DNA from: Viridibacterium sp035456105
GTDB taxonomy: Bacteria; Pseudomonadota; Gammaproteobacteria; Burkholderiales; Rhodocyclaceae
DNA length: 64,000 bases
Assembly: GCA_035456105.1 (NCBI GenBank)
Contig: DATIDV010000003.1
Location: 29,880 to 93,879 of the forward strand
Reading direction: 5' to 3'
The notes beneath the pieces are model-generated. The model saw only the letters and a list, made by a program, of their open reading frames with translations, ran no database searches and was not told where the DNA came from. Shown here piece by piece: positions 1-8,638 of the stretch (position 1 is the stretch's first letter; every line of letters begins with the position of its first letter). The translations under genes and the position numbers were made by a program.

Positions 1-282
1 GCCGCTCATGATGGTGTTCGACTGCGTGTCGCCGAGCGACGTCGTCACCATGATGGGCAGAGCGTTGGCCGGGATATACAGCGCCAGCGCAGCGACGAGA
101 AATGCCCAGCAACGCGCCAGGCTTTCCGGTTTGCGCAAATGCAGTGCCGAGCCGCAGCGCGGGCAGTGCGCGTGTTTGTCCACCGCCGAAATCTGCTTGC
201 AGGCATGGCAGGCTGCCAGTCCGAGTCGGGCAGCCGTGCCTGCTGCAAAAACGGGGGCCGCCTTGTCCGGCTCGGCACTCAT
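1..282 (-). CDS. PqiA-like inner-membrane module, second half (partial, runs off left edge)
   Basis: Only the first 94 codons lie inside the window. The ATG at 282 overlaps the stop of the upstream PqiA module by four bases (ATGA), so translation is probably coupled. The protein starts with a zinc-ribbon pair, CHAC at about residues 25-28 and CPRC at 40-43, followed by a hydrophobic segment from about residue 58: the layout of one module of paraquat-inducible protein A. E. coli PqiA carries both modules in one chain; here they are two genes. PqiA is an inner-membrane partner of the MCE protein PqiB in envelope lipid transport; a pqiB gene would be expected beyond the left edge (inference). 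Confidence 0.8.
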   Translation of the reverse strand, partial: MSAEPDKAAPVFAAGTAARLGLAACHACKQISAVDKHAHCPRCGSALHLRKPESLARCWAFLVAALALYIPANALPIMVTTSLGDTQSNTIMSG

Positions 283-974
283 GACAGCACCTCCGCATCA
301 GGCACCCCGGCGAGCGGACGCACGCCCATGACGCGCTCATGCTGCGCCCAGATCACTTCGCCCTGCAGGCTCGAACTCAGCAAAGTGAGCAGCAACATGG
401 TGGCGCCATAGGCCCATAAGCCGATACCCACGGTCGCCGTCGCATCATGACCGAGCTTTACCAGCGACACCACGACACCAACCATCAGCACCTCGACCAT
501 GGCCCAGCTGGATACGGCCATCAGCAAGCGAAATAGCGGCGCAAAGAAGGGCGCGCGAAAACCGAAGCGCAGCGGCAGCAGCAGCCACAACAGCAGAGAT
601 ATCAGCGCAGCAGGCGCCAGCACAGCAGTGGCCAGTACCAGCAGACCCACCACCGTTTCACCCTGCATGTGCATCTGCCACACCGCCCCGAGCATGGACC
701 CATTAATGCGCTGAGCCTGGAACTCAAGTGTCATGACCGGGAAAACATTGCCGATCAGGAAACTCATCGCGGCGGCCAGCGCCAGCGCCAGCGGACGATC
801 GAGATCCTGTGCCACCCAGCTCCGCAGCGGCGCATCGCAGCGTGCGCAGAGAAGACTGCCGCCTCGTGGCAGCACAGCGGCCTGTTGCAGCAAATCGCAC
901 TCATTACAGACGATCATGCCCGCCTGCGCATGGGTCTTGTCATGACTGTCTTCGCTCCGTCCACCTTGATCCAC
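279..974 (-). CDS. pqiA: PqiA-like inner-membrane protein, first module
   Basis: A 231-residue membrane protein with an N-terminal zinc ribbon (CNEC at about 23-26, CARC at about 43-46) followed by about four hydrophobic segments, as in the PqiA/YebS family. The chosen start is GTG at 974 because an excellent ribosome binding site (GGAGG) lies six bases upstream; the next in-frame ATG (residue 20) would cut close to the zinc ribbon. It is first in an operon with the second PqiA module, which it overlaps by four bases. Family role: inner-membrane component of the Pqi lipid-transport pathway; that it does this here is inferred from sequence type only. Confidence 0.85.
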   Translation of the reverse strand: MDQGGRSEDSHDKTHAQAGMIVCNECDLLQQAAVLPRGGSLLCARCDAPLRSWVAQDLDRPLALALAAAMSFLIGNVFPVMTLEFQAQRINGSMLGAVWQMHMQGETVVGLLVLATAVLAPAALISLLLWLLLPLRFGFRAPFFAPLFRLLMAVSSWAMVEVLMVGVVVSLVKLGHDATATVGIGLWAYGATMLLLTLLSSSLQGEVIWAQHERVMGVRPLAGVPDAEVLS

Positions 975-1127
975 GCATCACCTCCACCACCAGAATTCAT
1001 TGAAACACGATGCCCCCACCATCACAAAGTCATCACCAAGCAGATGGCGCCACACGCGGGCGATCCCGCACTTTCGGCTAGAATCATTGGCCACATCCAT
1101 TTTAGCCGCGCCCCGCAGGACACAAAA

Positions 1128-2213
1128 ATGCCCACCAGCCCAGCACAAACCCACATCGACGACGTCCGCATCCGCGAGATCAAGGAGCTCGCTCCACCCT
1201 CACAGGTCATGGAGGAATTCCCGTCGAGCGCCCATACGGCCGAGGTCACCTTTGCTGCGCGCAACGACATTCACCGCATCCTGCACGGCGCAGACGACCG
1301 CCTGCTGGTCGTCATCGGCCCCTGCTCGATCCACGACACGGCCGCCGCGATGGAGTACGCCCACAAGCTCAAGGAGCAGGCTGATCGCCTCAGGCATGAC
1401 CTGCTCGTCGTGATGCGCGTCTACTTCGAGAAACCACGCACCACCGTCGGCTGGAAAGGGCTCATCAACGACCCTTACATGGACGACAGCTTCAAGATCA
1501 ACGAAGGCCTGCGCCTGGCGCGCAAGCTGCTGCGCGACATCAACGAACTGGGCCTGCCAGCGGGCACCGAGTTCCTCGACATGATCACGCCGCAATACAT
1601 CGGCGACCTCATCGCCTGGGGCGCCATCGGTGCGCGCACGACGGAGAGCCAGGTGCACCGCCAGCTCGCTTCCGGCCTGTCCTGCCCGGTCGGTTTCAAG
1701 AACGGAACCGAGGGTGATGTGCGCATCGCCATTGACGCCATCAAGGCCGCCGCAGCGCCCCACCATTTCCTGTCCGTCACCAAGGCCGGCCATTCCGCCA
1801 TCGTGTCGACTGCGGGCAACGAGGACTGCCACATCATCCTGCGCGGTGGCAAGGAGCCCAACTACGACGCGGCCAGCATCGACGAAGCCTGCAAGAAACT
1901 CGCCGCAGCCGGCGTGCCTGCCAAGCTGGTCGTGGATTTTTCGCACGGCAACAGCCGCAAGCAGTACGCGCTGCAGATCGAAGTCGGCAAGGATGTTGCA
2001 ACACAACTCGCCGCAGGCGAGGAACGCATCATGGGCATCATGTGCGAATCTCACCTTGTTGAAGGTCGTCAGGATCTGCTGCCGGGCAAGCCGCTCGAAT
2101 ATGGCAAAAGCATTACCGACGCCTGCATCGGTTGGGATGCAACAGTCGGCCTGCTCGACACGCTCGCCGAGGGCGTACGCCAGCGCCGGGCGAAGGTTGC
2201 GCAGGAAGGCTAA
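1128..2213 (+). CDS. aroG: 3-deoxy-7-phosphoheptulonate synthase, class I (DAHP synthase)
   Basis: Condenses phosphoenolpyruvate and erythrose 4-phosphate to DAHP, the committed step of the shikimate pathway in the cytosol. The 361-residue product matches the AroG/AroF/AroH length (about 350-360). It contains the metal and PEP-binding motif IGPCSIHD at about residues 63-70, the KPRTTVGWKG block near 110 and the late motif DFSHGNSRK. The open frame extends far upstream, but the ATG at 1128, preceded by AGGA, gives the family length. It sits alone between divergent pqiA and a bidirectional terminator. Which aromatic amino acid inhibits it cannot be read with confidence. Confidence 0.95.
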   Translation: MPTSPAQTHIDDVRIREIKELAPPSQVMEEFPSSAHTAEVTFAARNDIHRILHGADDRLLVVIGPCSIHDTAAAMEYAHKLKEQADRLRHDLLVVMRVYFEKPRTTVGWKGLINDPYMDDSFKINEGLRLARKLLRDINELGLPAGTEFLDMITPQYIGDLIAWGAIGARTTESQVHRQLASGLSCPVGFKNGTEGDVRIAIDAIKAAAAPHHFLSVTKAGHSAIVSTAGNEDCHIILRGGKEPNYDAASIDEACKKLAAAGVPAKLVVDFSHGNSRKQYALQIEVGKDVATQLAAGEERIMGIMCESHLVEGRQDLLPGKPLEYGKSITDACIGWDATVGLLDTLAEGVRQRRAKVAQEG

Positions 2214-2228
2214 GCCTCCTTGCCAGCA

Positions 2229-2264
2229 AATGAAAAAGCCCGCACGCATGCGGGCTTTTTCATT
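2229..2264. terminator. Bidirectional intrinsic terminator between aroG and the TMEM175-like gene
   Basis: A perfect 16-bp inverted repeat with a 4-base loop; each arm carries an AAAAA/TTTTT tract beside a GC-rich core (AGCCCGCA/TGCGGGCT), so it ends in a U-run on either strand. It lies 15 bases after the aroG stop and 17 bases after the stop of the convergent minus-strand gene. Confidence 0.93.
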
Positions 2265-2281
2265 TCAGCGGCGCCCCTGGC

Positions 2282-2866
2282 TCAGGCTTTCCCGACACCC
2301 AGCTCGCGTTCGATGCGCCGATCTGGCACCAACCACAGGATCGCGGTGCTGACATACAGCGCCAGCGACAACCATTCCACAAAGCAGGTCATCGCAATGC
2401 CCGCAAGGTAGATGACGATGGAGATCTTGCCCTTGAAATCGCTACCCAGCGCCCTGCCCAGCTCGGATTCATGTCCATGCCTTCGCAGCAAGGCGAGCGT
2501 CAGGATGTAGTACGCAATCGCCGCCATCAACAGCACTCCGCCGTAGCAGGCCGAAGGCAAGGCAGCAAAATGGTTCTCCCCCATCCAGCCGGTTACGAAC
2601 GGCAGTAACGAGAGCCAGAAAAGCAGATGCAGGTTAGCCCACAGGATCGCGCCGTCCACCTTGTGCACGGCATGGAACAGGTGATGATGGTTGTTCCAGT
2701 AGATCCCGACGTAAACAAAGCTCAGCACATAACTGAGCGCCACCGGCCACAGCTTCAGCAGCGTTTCCGGATCATCACCATGCGGCACCTTCAGCTCCAG
2801 CACCATGATGGTAATGATGATGGCAAGCACGCCATCGCTGAACGCTTCCAGTCGCGTCTTGCCCAT
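2282..2866 (-). CDS. TMEM175-family (DUF1211) potassium channel-like membrane protein
   Basis: A 194-residue integral membrane protein beginning with the hallmark RLEAFSDGV (FSDG at residues 9-12), the signature of the TMEM175/DUF1211 family, followed by about six hydrophobic segments including an HHHLFH stretch near residue 60. Bacterial members form tetrameric potassium-selective channels in which the FSD-containing first helix lines the pore; physiological roles are mostly unknown. The start lies only 7 bases after the pgi stop, so it is the last gene of a pgi operon. The link to Pgi is by position only. Confidence 0.85.
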   Translation of the reverse strand: MGKTRLEAFSDGVLAIIITIMVLELKVPHGDDPETLLKLWPVALSYVLSFVYVGIYWNNHHHLFHAVHKVDGAILWANLHLLFWLSLLPFVTGWMGENHFAALPSACYGGVLLMAAIAYYILTLALLRRHGHESELGRALGSDFKGKISIVIYLAGIAMTCFVEWLSLALYVSTAILWLVPDRRIERELGVGKA

Positions 2867-2873
2867 GGTGTTC

Positions 2874-4508
2874 TCAGGCGCCGAGAGCGAGCTTCACAAG
2901 ACTCTGCGTGGACGCATCGTATGCCGCGGCATCCGCCTCGCCGGCGAGCACCTTCTCGATGCCGGACGCGAGCTGCTTGCCGAGTTCCACGCCCCACTGG
3001 TCGAAGGAATTCACGCCCCAGATCACGCCCTGCACAAAGACCTTGTGCTCATACAGCGCAATCAGCGAACCGAGCGAGCGCGGGCTCAGATCATCCAGCA
3101 GCATGGTGTTGCTTGGGCGATTGCCAGAGAAGACGCGATGCGGGATGGCTGCCGGAATTTCACGCTCATCCATGCCGCGCGCGGTAAGTTCGGCGCGCAC
3201 CTCGTCAGCGTCCTTGCCGCGCATCAGCGCAGCCGACTGCGCGAGACAACTCGCCACCAGCGTGCGTTGATGATTCGGCAGGGTACCTGCCTGCTTCAGC
3301 GCGAGGATGAAGTCGACCGGAATCAGCGACGTGCCCTGATGCAGCAACTGAAAGTAGGCATGCTGGCCGTTGATGCCCGGCTCACCCCAGATGACCGGGC
3401 CGGTGGCGTAGGCAATGCGGCCGCCCTCGCGACGCACGCCCTTGCCGTTGGACTCCATGTCGAGCTGCTGCAGGAAAGCCGGCAGGCGATGCAGGGTCTG
3501 GTTATACGGCGCAATGACTTGTGAGCGTGCGCCGAGGAAATTGACGTACCAGATGCCCAGCACGGCGAGCAGCACCGGCAGGTTTTCGCCCAGCGGCGCG
3601 CTGCGGAAATGTTCGTCCATCTCGTAAGCGCCGACGAGCAGTTCATCGAAATTCTCCGGGCCGATCGCCAGCATGATGGGCAGGCCGATGGCCGACCACA
3701 GCGAGTAGCGGCCACCAACCCAGTCCCAGAAACCGAACATGTTGTTGGCATCGATGCCGAAGGCCGTGACCTTTTCGCGATTGGTCGACACGGCCACAAA
3801 GTGTTTCGCCACCGCAGACTCGTCACCCGCCACGGCATCGAGCAGCCATTGACGTGCGCTGCGCGCATTGGTCAGTGTTTCGATCGTCGTGAAAGTCTTG
3901 GAAGCAATCACGAACAGCGTCTTCGCCGGATTCAGTTCCTTGAGCGTAGCGACGATGTGTGCGCTATCGACATTGGACACGAAGTGCACACGCGGACCAC
4001 TGGCCTGCGGTGCCAGCGCCTCGCAGACCATCAGCGGGCCAAGGTCTGAGCCGCCGATGCCGATGTTGACTACGTCGGTGATGCTCTGCCCGTCGAAGCC
4101 CTTCCACTCACCACTGCGCACGCGACGCGCGAAGGCATAGCAGCTCTCACGCACTTCACGCACATCGGGCAGCACATCCTGCCCGCCGACACGAATCGGC
4201 TGGGTACCCTGATAGCGCAATGCCGTATGCAGCACAGCACGATTCTCGGTGTTGTTGAAATTCTCGCCATTAAACATCGCATCACGCTGCGCGCCGAGCT
4301 GACAGGCCTCGGCCAGCGCCAGTAGCTGCGTCAGCACATTGTCATTGATGCGGTTCTTCGAGTAGTCAAGGAGGATGCCGCAGGCCTTGGTACGGTAACG
4401 CTCGGCACGCTGCGCGTCGACTTCGAAGAGCTGACGCATATGCGTATTGCCGGTCTCGGTAGCCAGCGAGGAGAGGTTCTGCCAAGGAGTCGTCAGTGTC
4501 GGATTCAT
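2874..4508 (-). CDS. pgi: Glucose-6-phosphate isomerase
   Basis: Interconverts glucose 6-phosphate and fructose 6-phosphate. The 544-residue product has the usual Pgi length and the family blocks: VNIGIGGSDLGP near residue 150, the SIS-type phosphate-binding KTFTTIET, the catalytic region MESNGKGV, and the C-terminal signature GVNSFDQWGVELGK. The ATG at 4508 was chosen; the frame continues 24 bases upstream to a TTG. It follows a class I amidotransferase gene by 40 bases on the same strand and is followed 7 bases later by the TMEM175-like gene. The sugar operon at 18-26 kb feeds the glucose-phosphate pool this enzyme acts on. Confidence 0.97.
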   Translation of the reverse strand: MNPTLTTPWQNLSSLATETGNTHMRQLFEVDAQRAERYRTKACGILLDYSKNRINDNVLTQLLALAEACQLGAQRDAMFNGENFNNTENRAVLHTALRYQGTQPIRVGGQDVLPDVREVRESCYAFARRVRSGEWKGFDGQSITDVVNIGIGGSDLGPLMVCEALAPQASGPRVHFVSNVDSAHIVATLKELNPAKTLFVIASKTFTTIETLTNARSARQWLLDAVAGDESAVAKHFVAVSTNREKVTAFGIDANNMFGFWDWVGGRYSLWSAIGLPIMLAIGPENFDELLVGAYEMDEHFRSAPLGENLPVLLAVLGIWYVNFLGARSQVIAPYNQTLHRLPAFLQQLDMESNGKGVRREGGRIAYATGPVIWGEPGINGQHAYFQLLHQGTSLIPVDFILALKQAGTLPNHQRTLVASCLAQSAALMRGKDADEVRAELTARGMDEREIPAAIPHRVFSGNRPSNTMLLDDLSPRSLGSLIALYEHKVFVQGVIWGVNSFDQWGVELGKQLASGIEKVLAGEADAAAYDASTQSLVKLALGA

Positions 4509-4548
4509 GTTCGTCTGCACCGGTTTTAGCAAATGGATTGAGGGATTT

Positions 4549-5283
4549 TCATGTGCGCAGGGCCTGGACCCAGCGACTGTATAGCTGATCGGCCACGTTG
4601 CGCATGACCGGCAAGGCCTGCGGCATCTGCGCCAGTTGTGTTGCTGAGGTTTGCACCGATGGCGGCAGCGGCTTGCTCAGATCACACTCGTCAGACCAGT
4701 CGGTATTCCAGTCACGGATCAGCGCCTCGGTCATCTCGATGTGAAACTGCATGCCAAGATGAATACCGCCATCCGGTCCCAGCACGTAGGCCTGGTTCGC
4801 GCAGTATTCACCGCCGAGAATGCGCACCGCGCCTTCCGGCAGGCTGAAGGTTTCGCCGTGCCACTGGTAGGCGTCAAATGAAGACACAGCGGCCTGCGTG
4901 GCGCCGAGCCAGTGTTGCGCCTCCGAGGTATCGGTGGCCCACACGGGACCCCAGCCAACTTCCTTGACGGGATTGCGCCTGACTTCGCCACCCAGCGCCA
5001 GCGCCATGAGTTGTCCGCCAAGGCAATGGCCAATCACCGGCATGTCCGTAGCGACGGCCTGGCGAATCAGGGCAAGCTCCTGCGGAATCCACGGCAGACG
5101 GTCGTTGACACTCATCGGACCGCCCATGAAGCACAGGCCGCTGAATGCCTCGATACTGTCGGGCACGCGATCGCCACGATCGATCGCGATGAGCTGCCAG
5201 GGAATGCGATGCGCATCGAGGAAGCTGGCAAAATGACCGGGCTGGACATTATGACAATGTTGAAAGACTGCGACGGGTTTCAT
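4549..5283 (-). CDS. Class I glutamine amidotransferase-like protein (GuaA N-domain type)
   Basis: A 244-residue protein of the class I glutamine amidotransferase fold. The nucleophile motif GHCLGGQ lies near residue 91 and the catalytic His/Glu pair is present as FHIEM near residue 195. Stand-alone members are often annotated GMP synthase-like or YbgJ-type amidotransferases, and their acceptor substrates are generally unknown. The ATG at 5283 directly precedes KPVAVFQHC; an upstream ATG in frame at 5310 would add nine residues. The divergent retropepsin-like gene starts only 25 bases away, so the promoters must overlap each other's coding region. Confidence 0.85.
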   Translation of the reverse strand: MKPVAVFQHCHNVQPGHFASFLDAHRIPWQLIAIDRGDRVPDSIEAFSGLCFMGGPMSVNDRLPWIPQELALIRQAVATDMPVIGHCLGGQLMALALGGEVRRNPVKEVGWGPVWATDTSEAQHWLGATQAAVSSFDAYQWHGETFSLPEGAVRILGGEYCANQAYVLGPDGGIHLGMQFHIEMTEALIRDWNTDWSDECDLSKPLPPSVQTSATQLAQMPQALPVMRNVADQLYSRWVQALRT

Positions 5284-5308
5284 GCTTGAGAGTGTTGAAA
5301 AATCGACC

Positions 5309-5974
5309 ATGCACCAATTACGAAACCTCATTCTATGTGCGATTGCGATTGTGTGTGCAATGGCAATGGCGGCCAATGCGGGCGCCGCCGAGATAGCACT
5401 TGTCGGCATTTTTCCGGGCAAGGCAGTGCTCACCATCGATGGCAGTGCCCCGCGCATCCTCGCGCCGGGCCAGAGCGTCGGTGGCGTCAAACTGATTTCA
5501 GTGGAGCGCGATGCGGCCACCATCGAGTCTGCAGGCAAACGCGAGCGCGTGCAGCTCGGAGGCCAGCCCTATACGGTCGGCGCCGGCGCTGAAGGTGGCG
5601 GAGCGGTGCAAAGCATTACCCTCGTTGCCGACTCGCGCGGTCATTTCGTGACGGCAGGCAGCGTCAATGGAGCGCCCATCACCTTCCTCGTCGACACCGG
5701 TGCGAGTTCGGTGGCGCTGACGCCAGAACAGGCCAAGAGTGCGGGTATCAACTACATGGCAGGGCAAACCGGCTATGCGCGCACCGCCAACGGCGTCGTG
5801 CAGACCTGGCGCGTGAAGCTCGACAAGGTCACGATCAACGGGCTGACACTGCAGGATGTGGACGGCACCATTCTGCCCGCAGGTTCCGACGTGGCCCTGC
5901 TCGGCATGAGCTTTCTCAACCGCCTCAACATGAGTCGCGACGGCAGTACCATGATCCTCAAGCGCCGCTACTGA
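5309..5974 (+). CDS. Retropepsin-like aspartic protease, exported (clan AA, TIGR02281 type)
   Basis: A 221-residue protein with an N-terminal signal peptide (hydrophobic stretch about residues 7-25 ending AANAGAAE). The C-terminal half carries the single retropepsin active-site motif FLVDTGASSVAL near residue 130, and a second hydrophobic-glycine region DVALLGMSFL near 200, as in bacterial clan AA proteases that act as dimers. The start at 5309 gives the best signal peptide; an upstream ATG at 5282 overlaps the start codon of the divergent gene. It is followed 11 bases later by a Nudix hydrolase gene. Substrate unknown. Confidence 0.85.
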   Translation: MHQLRNLILCAIAIVCAMAMAANAGAAEIALVGIFPGKAVLTIDGSAPRILAPGQSVGGVKLISVERDAATIESAGKRERVQLGGQPYTVGAGAEGGGAVQSITLVADSRGHFVTAGSVNGAPITFLVDTGASSVALTPEQAKSAGINYMAGQTGYARTANGVVQTWRVKLDKVTINGLTLQDVDGTILPAGSDVALLGMSFLNRLNMSRDGSTMILKRRY

Positions 5975-5985
5975 GCCTCAACACG

Positions 5986-6681
5986 ATGCAAGACCACCCC
6001 CTTCTCACCAGGCTTCGCCAACGCTTCTCCCGGGAGAGCAATTTCCCCTGGGAGGCGGAATGGCCCGTGCAAGACAGCCAGAGTGGCGCCAGCGTGCTGA
6101 TCGCCCTCGTGCCCAAGCCCCAAGGACTGTCGGTGCTTCTGACCCGCCGCACCGATCATCTCTACAATCACCCCGGCCAGATTTCGTTTCCGGGCGGACG
6201 CATCGAAGCCGGCGACGCCTCGCCCATCGAAGCCGCGCTACGTGAAACCGAGGAAGAGATTGGCTTGCCCTTGAACCTGGTCGAGGTACTTGGTGTGCTG
6301 CCAGATTACGGTACCTCGTCGGGTTTTCGCGTGACGCCAGTAGTTGGCCTCGCCTCGCCCGATTTCGCCCCAAAGCTGGACGATTTCGAAGTGGCCGAGC
6401 TCTTCGATGTCCCCCTGGATTTCCTCCTTAACGCCAGCAACTACCAGCGCCATCGCGTCGAACGGCAAGGTCTGGTACGACATTTCTATGCCGTGCCCTA
6501 CCCCGGCCGCTTCATCTGGGGCGCCACGGCAGGCATGCTCGCCATGTTCGCAGCCTTCATGACGCATCAAGACAGCACGCAGGAAACAATGCGGGCACAA
6601 GCGGACACGCAGCCATCGGGCCAGGCCGACCTCGGGGCAACGGCCCCGGCCGCAGTCATGAGTGGCGTATACTCTGGTTAA
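5986..6681 (+). CDS. Nudix hydrolase, coenzyme A pyrophosphatase type
   Basis: A 231-residue protein with a full Nudix box, GGRIEAGDASPIEAALRETE followed by EEIGL (about residues 65-89), preceded by the LLTRRTDHLYNHPGQISFPG pattern that marks the NudL/CoA-diphosphatase branch. It probably cleaves coenzyme A or related dinucleotides to phosphopantetheine and 3',5'-ADP. The C-terminal 40 residues after the conserved FIWGATAGML motif are low-complexity and unlike the family. It lies between the retropepsin-like gene (11 bases) and a CobD/CbiB-like gene (62 bases), all on the plus strand. Activity inferred from family motifs. Confidence 0.9.
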   Translation: MQDHPLLTRLRQRFSRESNFPWEAEWPVQDSQSGASVLIALVPKPQGLSVLLTRRTDHLYNHPGQISFPGGRIEAGDASPIEAALRETEEEIGLPLNLVEVLGVLPDYGTSSGFRVTPVVGLASPDFAPKLDDFEVAELFDVPLDFLLNASNYQRHRVERQGLVRHFYAVPYPGRFIWGATAGMLAMFAAFMTHQDSTQETMRAQADTQPSGQADLGATAPAAVMSGVYSG

Positions 6682-6743
6682 AACTGTTGCGGACAGCTCG
6701 TCACGCAAGCTCAACGTCCCCCCGACAAGAATCTCAAGGCACC

Positions 6744-7670
6744 ATGACGCTGTTCTCGCTCGTTCTCGCACTGCTCCTCGAACAATTCCGCCCGCTCAAT
6801 GCCGCCAAGGTGCTCTATCCGCCACTGGAAGCACTCGGCGACTTCTTCGAAAGTCGCTTCAACGATGGGCAGGCACGCCATGGCATGATTGCCTGGTGGC
6901 TGATGGTGCTGCCGCCCGTACTGCTGGTGGCTGCGATCTACTTCGCGCTCTATCACGCCGTGCATCCGCTCGCAGCCTTCGCCTTCAACATCGTGGTCCT
7001 GTATTGCACGATCGGTTTTCGCCACGTCAGCCATTTCTTCACACGCATCCATGCCGCCTTGCGCGCGCAGGATCTGCCGATGGCACGCAAGCTGATCGGC
7101 GAATGGCGCGGTCACCTGCATGACCAGAGCAGTTCGCAGGAAATTGCGCGCCTCGCTCTCGAGAAAGGCATCGTTGGCGCGCACCGTCAGGTTCTGGCCA
7201 TCATCGTGCTATTCGTGCCGCTGGTTGGTCCGTGCGGCGCAGTGCTGTATCGCCTGTCCGAGTTCTACGCCCGCTACTGGGGCAAGAGCGATGACCCCGA
7301 CATGCGCGAATTCGGCAGCTTTGCCTACAAGGCTTTTTACTGGATCGACTGGCTGCCGTCGCGCATCACCGCCATCGCGTTTTCCATCGTCGGCGACTTC
7401 GAAGACGCTATCTATTGCTGGCGCACGCAGGCGGATCAATGGCCCGAGCCCACCGAAGGCGTGCTGCTCACCAGCGGCGCAGGTGCGCTGGGCGTGCGCC
7501 TCGGTCAGCCGATTCATGAAAGCAGCGAAATCATTGAACGCCCCGAACTGGGCACTGGCGACGAAGCCGAAGTCGAACACCTGCAAAGCTTCGTCGGCCT
7601 CGTGCGCCGCACGCTGGTGCTGTATGTGCTGGTAATGCTGATGCTGGGTATCACACGATTGGTCAGCTAG
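6744..7670 (+). CDS. CobD/CbiB-family membrane protein
   Basis: A 308-residue membrane protein related to CobD/CbiB, the adenosylcobinamide-phosphate synthase of cobalamin assembly. It has hydrophobic segments near residues 1-15, 50-75, 80-95, 150-170 and at the C-terminus, and the family patterns GFRHVSH and AFYWIDWLPSRITA. No cobalamin biosynthesis gene is near, and many Burkholderiales carry such lone CobD/CbiB paralogues, so the enzymatic role is unproven. ATG at 6744 is preceded by AAGG; an in-frame upstream start lacks one. The last 8 bases overlap the 3' end of convergent miaA. Confidence 0.75.
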   Translation: MTLFSLVLALLLEQFRPLNAAKVLYPPLEALGDFFESRFNDGQARHGMIAWWLMVLPPVLLVAAIYFALYHAVHPLAAFAFNIVVLYCTIGFRHVSHFFTRIHAALRAQDLPMARKLIGEWRGHLHDQSSSQEIARLALEKGIVGAHRQVLAIIVLFVPLVGPCGAVLYRLSEFYARYWGKSDDPDMREFGSFAYKAFYWIDWLPSRITAIAFSIVGDFEDAIYCWRTQADQWPEPTEGVLLTSGAGALGVRLGQPIHESSEIIERPELGTGDEAEVEHLQSFVGLVRRTLVLYVLVMLMLGITRLVS

Positions 7671-8622
7671 CCTCGTTCCACCAGCGCTGCACCACCTCGA
7701 CTACACGCGTCTGCGCATCGAGAGCGAGACTGTCGATCTCGATCAGTTCCTGCCAGTTCTCACGGAACTGTCGCAGCCAGGTCAATTGCCGTTTTGCCAG
7801 CTGGCGTGTTGCAGCGATGCCCTTGAAACGCATCGTCGCGAAGTCATCGACATCGTCGATGTAGTCCCACATCTGACGATAGCCGACACAGCGCATCGAG
7901 GTCATCTCCAGGCGCAACGTGTAACGCTCGCGCAAGCTGCGCACTTCGTCCTCCAAGCCATTGGCGAGCATTGCGTCGAAACGACGCGCGATGTTCTCGT
8001 GCAGCACGGCGCGCGCCGACGGCACGAGCGCAAGCGGCAGAAAGTCGACATCCGCCCCCTCTTCCCGTTTTGCATAGCTCTCAACCAACGGACGTCCGGT
8101 CAGCACGACGATTTCCAGCGCGCGCTGGATGCGCTGTGCATCTGTGGCATGCAGGCGCGCCGCAGCAGCCGGATCGAGCGCGGCAAGCCGCGCATGCAGC
8201 GCCGGCCAGCCATGCTTCAACGCATCCGCATCGATCTGCGCACGCAGTGTGGCATCGGCCTGCGGCAGATCAGACAGTCCCTCGCGCAGTGCCTTGAAGT
8301 ACAGCATGGTGCCGCCCGCGAGCACCGGCAGACGCCCACGCGCATGGATTTCGTGGATCAGCCGCAAGGCATCTTCGACGAACCGTGCAGCGGAGTAAGC
8401 TTCTTCCGGACTCACAATATCGATCAGATGATGCGGACACACTGCCCGCTCGGCAGCATCGGGCTTGGCCGTGCCGATATTCATGTCGCGGAACACCAGC
8501 GCCGAGTCGACGCTGATGACCTCGATCGGCAAGACACGCGCCAGGGCCAACGCAGCGGCCGTTTTGCCGCTGGCCGTCGGGCCCATCAGCATCAGGGCGC
8601 GCGGAACATTTTTTATACTCAT
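7663..8622 (-). CDS. miaA: tRNA dimethylallyltransferase
   Basis: Transfers a dimethylallyl group to A37 of tRNAs reading U-starting codons. The 319-residue product has the P-loop GPTASGKT at about residues 14-21, the DSALVFRDMNIGTAKPD block, the GGTMLYFKAL motif and the C-terminal YRQMWDY and RQLAKRQLTWLR patterns of MiaA. The ATG at 8622 was chosen because residues upstream in the open frame show no family similarity. It is divergent from the TraB/GumN gene, with start codons within about 17 bases, and convergent with the CobD-like gene (8-base overlap). Its substrate, dimethylallyl pyrophosphate, derives from the pathway started by dxs at 43 kb. Confidence 0.96.
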   Translation of the reverse strand: MSIKNVPRALMLMGPTASGKTAAALALARVLPIEVISVDSALVFRDMNIGTAKPDAAERAVCPHHLIDIVSPEEAYSAARFVEDALRLIHEIHARGRLPVLAGGTMLYFKALREGLSDLPQADATLRAQIDADALKHGWPALHARLAALDPAAAARLHATDAQRIQRALEIVVLTGRPLVESYAKREEGADVDFLPLALVPSARAVLHENIARRFDAMLANGLEDEVRSLRERYTLRLEMTSMRCVGYRQMWDYIDDVDDFATMRFKGIAATRQLAKRQLTWLRQFRENWQELIEIDSLALDAQTRVVEVVQRWWNEAS

Positions 8623-8638
8623 GAAACCCGGACAAAAG

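Noticed and set aside
1200..2249. Long minus-strand open frame opposite aroG (about 350 codons)
   Set aside because: It is the antisense shadow of a well-conserved DAHP synthase gene; long opposite-strand frames are expected in GC-rich codons and no family features are seen.
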